NCBI GenBank assembly: GCA_027382625.1
Contig: JAJKFJ010006377.1
Coordinates: forward strand, 1 to 17,742
Length of the DNA stretch: 17,742 bases
Source: Tetmemena sp. SeJ-2015
Lineage: Eukaryota; Ciliophora; Spirotrichea; Sporadotrichida; Oxytrichidae
Direction of reading: 5' to 3'
In this document: positions 16,819 to 17,742 of the stretch, one piece after another
Numbering within the stretch: the stretch's first letter is position 1
How the letters are laid out: every line of letters begins with the position of its first letter
Translations under genes and position numbers: made by a program
The notes under the pieces: model-generated
What the model was told of the DNA's origin: nothing
Databases searched by the model: none
What the model saw: the letters and a program-made list of their open reading frames with translations, nothing else

Positions 16819-17358
16819 ATATAGAGTTAATTTAATTTATAGCGTAATATATTATGAATCACAGAATAAGGACTGAATCAGATTGTATTTCTAAGATATA
16901 CCCATCGACGATCATTTATTCATATTCAACCTATAGTAATAAATTCTTTTCAATAACTCACACTTCAACTGCCAAGGATTTTATATTTTATAAATTAATT
17001 ATTAATTTAATTATCTTTTTTATTAAATTCTCAACTATATTAAAAATTAAACAATTGCGAATTATATGATTTAAAGAAATAAGGTTAACCTTCCCTAAGA
17101 GTTCCAAAAGTTTTAGAGCTTTTTAGATGGAGTCCTTATAATATACCCAGATAAAAGATATAAAGCTAGTAGTTTTTGATTTAAGAAACTAATAAATAAT
17201 TGAAAAATAATTTTTTCTTTGTGAATGAGATTAAAGAATTTCACATTTTAGTGAAAACAATAATTTTAGAAATGATAGTCTTTTCATCTCATTTCTGATC
17301 ATAACTTTTATGAGATAAAATATCTGCAACTACTTGTTATGAATTAGACTGCTCCATT
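16819..17358. other. AT-rich DNA holding dispersed repeats
   Basis: 540 bp with no supported gene. It contains a diverged leader of the tRNA-like repeat (about 16905-16935) followed by repeat R1 copy 2. The 71-codon plus frame from 16854 runs through these repeats and is not a credible gene. The rest is AT-rich. The final ATT before 17359 could be the ANT target triplet of the adjoining element. Confidence 0.5.
16955..17046. repeat. Dispersed repeat R1, copy 2
   Basis: Matches 10267-10358 in the same orientation. The first 14 bases (ACACTTCAACTGCC) and the block TCTTTTTTATTAAATTCTCA are identical, with scattered differences between them. Here it is outside any gene, so it is not simply a conserved intron. 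Confidence 0.6.
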
Positions 17359-17427
17359 CAAAACCCCAAAACCTCATAATATGATAAGAAAGTGAAAATA
17401 AGTTGTGTACAATTAATTTCTTTATTA
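17359..17427 (+). mobile_element. TBE-like transposon terminus with C4A4 telomere-like end (element lies to the right)
   Basis: Starts CAAAACCCCAAAACCTC, one mismatch from two C4A4 units, preceded by ATT, which fits the ANT target I recall for Oxytricha TBE elements. The following ~50 bp (CATAATATGATAAGAAAGTG then AAAATAAGTTGTGTACAATT) recur inverted at 14740-14804, as expected for terminal inverted repeats. The kinase-like frame at 17438-17742 begins 11 bp inside. The far end of the element is outside the window. A true telomere is excluded because sequence continues on both sides. Confidence 0.75.
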
Positions 17428-17437
17428 ATACTTATAA

Positions 17438-17742
17438 TCATGCTAAATTTTAACCTTAATAAGGCATTCTAAAGTCTTCTAGGATCTTGGCGGCTGTCTC
17501 ATATTCTCTGAATTTTATACCTTTAATTGCTTCCTCTATCTCAGATAACTGAGTGTTAGGTTTCATAGGTTGCTTGATTATTACTTTGTTTACTAACTTT
17601 TTCAAGGGTTCTGATATACCTTGTCTATCTTACAATGTCTTGTTGCGAATTATATTGCATCATCTTCACTTTCACACTAGTAGTATTCCTCTGGTTTCAT
17701 ATCGCATTCAAGTATGATTGCAACTATAGACCAAATGTCCCA
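17438..17742 (-). CDS. Kinase-like C-lobe, probable TBE third-ORF product (partial, frameshifted)
   Basis: Read from the right edge on minus: WDIWSIVAIILECDMKPEEY resembles kinase subdomain IX (DxWSxGxILxE), followed by YQCESEDDA. A one-base loss near 17670 then shifts frame to NIIRNKTLQDRQGISEPLKK, KVIIKQPMKPNTQLSEIEEA (subdomain X/XI-like) and a helical tail ending at TGA 17438-17440. The stop lies about 80 bp from the transposon tip. From memory, TBE elements encode a transposase, a 22-kDa protein and a 57-kDa protein with zinc-finger and kinase regions; this would be the last. The conserved Gly after WSI is Val here, so activity is doubtful. The N-lobe is outside the window. Confidence 0.55.

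Noticed and set aside
16854..17069. Plus-strand open frame of 71 codons
   Set aside because: Runs through two dispersed repeats; sequence is low-complexity I/S/T/F.
17359..17375. True chromosome telomere
   Set aside because: Fewer than three repeat units, with unique sequence on both sides and an inverted partner copy elsewhere; it fits a transposon tip.
1..17742. CRISPR array, bacterial operon or phage content
   Set aside because: No regularly spaced repeats, no ribosome binding sites, spliceosomal introns present and TAA/TAG read as Gln.

Overview
This looks like germline (micronuclear) DNA of a hypotrich/spirotrich ciliate of the Oxytricha/Stylonychia kind. Three observations support this. 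(1) Conserved genes read only if TAA and TAG encode Gln and TGA is the sole stop; for example, the protein kinase A-type gene has TAG inside its N-lobe helix. (2) The same kinase gene is interrupted by a 41-nt AT-rich insert flanked by a 4-bp direct repeat (AAAG), and removing it restores frame and the conserved motif. This is how an internal eliminated sequence (IES) with its pointer looks. (3) The right part holds a transposon end made of C4A4 telomere-like repeats, as in the TBE transposons of Oxytricha. The species is an inference.

Left part (1-10.4 kb) is gene-rich. In order: a coiled-coil gene on the minus strand leaving the window (1-367); a multi-exon minus-strand coiled-coil gene with an ATG11/ATG17-like segment (567-~3128); a PKA-like kinase on plus (3670-5413, 423 aa after removing two introns and the IES); a minus-strand C2-like plus coiled-coil gene (5799-7487, 527 aa after three short introns); a small EF-hand protein on plus (7646-7924); and a plus-strand gene resembling the middle of an inositol trisphosphate receptor (8170-10409), without the ligand-binding N-terminus or the pore. 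Introns are mostly 29-41 nt with GT-AG ends. Exons are richer in GC than the surrounding DNA.

Right part (10.4-17.7 kb) is AT-rich and looks germline-limited. It holds a decayed paralogue related to the IP3-receptor-like gene (11.07-12.29 kb), two copies of a tRNA-like short repeat in opposite orientations (12.27-12.40 and 14.59-14.75 kb), isolated islands of good coding sequence (14.00-14.23, 14.42-14.59, 14.81-15.12 kb), a broken kinase-like gene (15.33-16.27 kb), a frame-broken ubiquitin fragment (16.51-16.74 kb), and two outward-facing inverted copies of a telomere-like transposon terminus (ending at 14804 and starting at 17359). The right terminus leads into a kinase-like reading frame that leaves the window. 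This agrees with my recollection that TBE elements carry a kinase-containing third ORF.

The gene products on the left (PKA-like kinase, EF-hand protein, IP3-receptor-like protein) would fit second-messenger signalling, but in hypotrichs neighbouring germline genes usually end up on separate somatic nanochromosomes, so adjacency should not be read as an operon. All frames, splice sites and IES borders were worked out by eye; no alignments or database searches were run.
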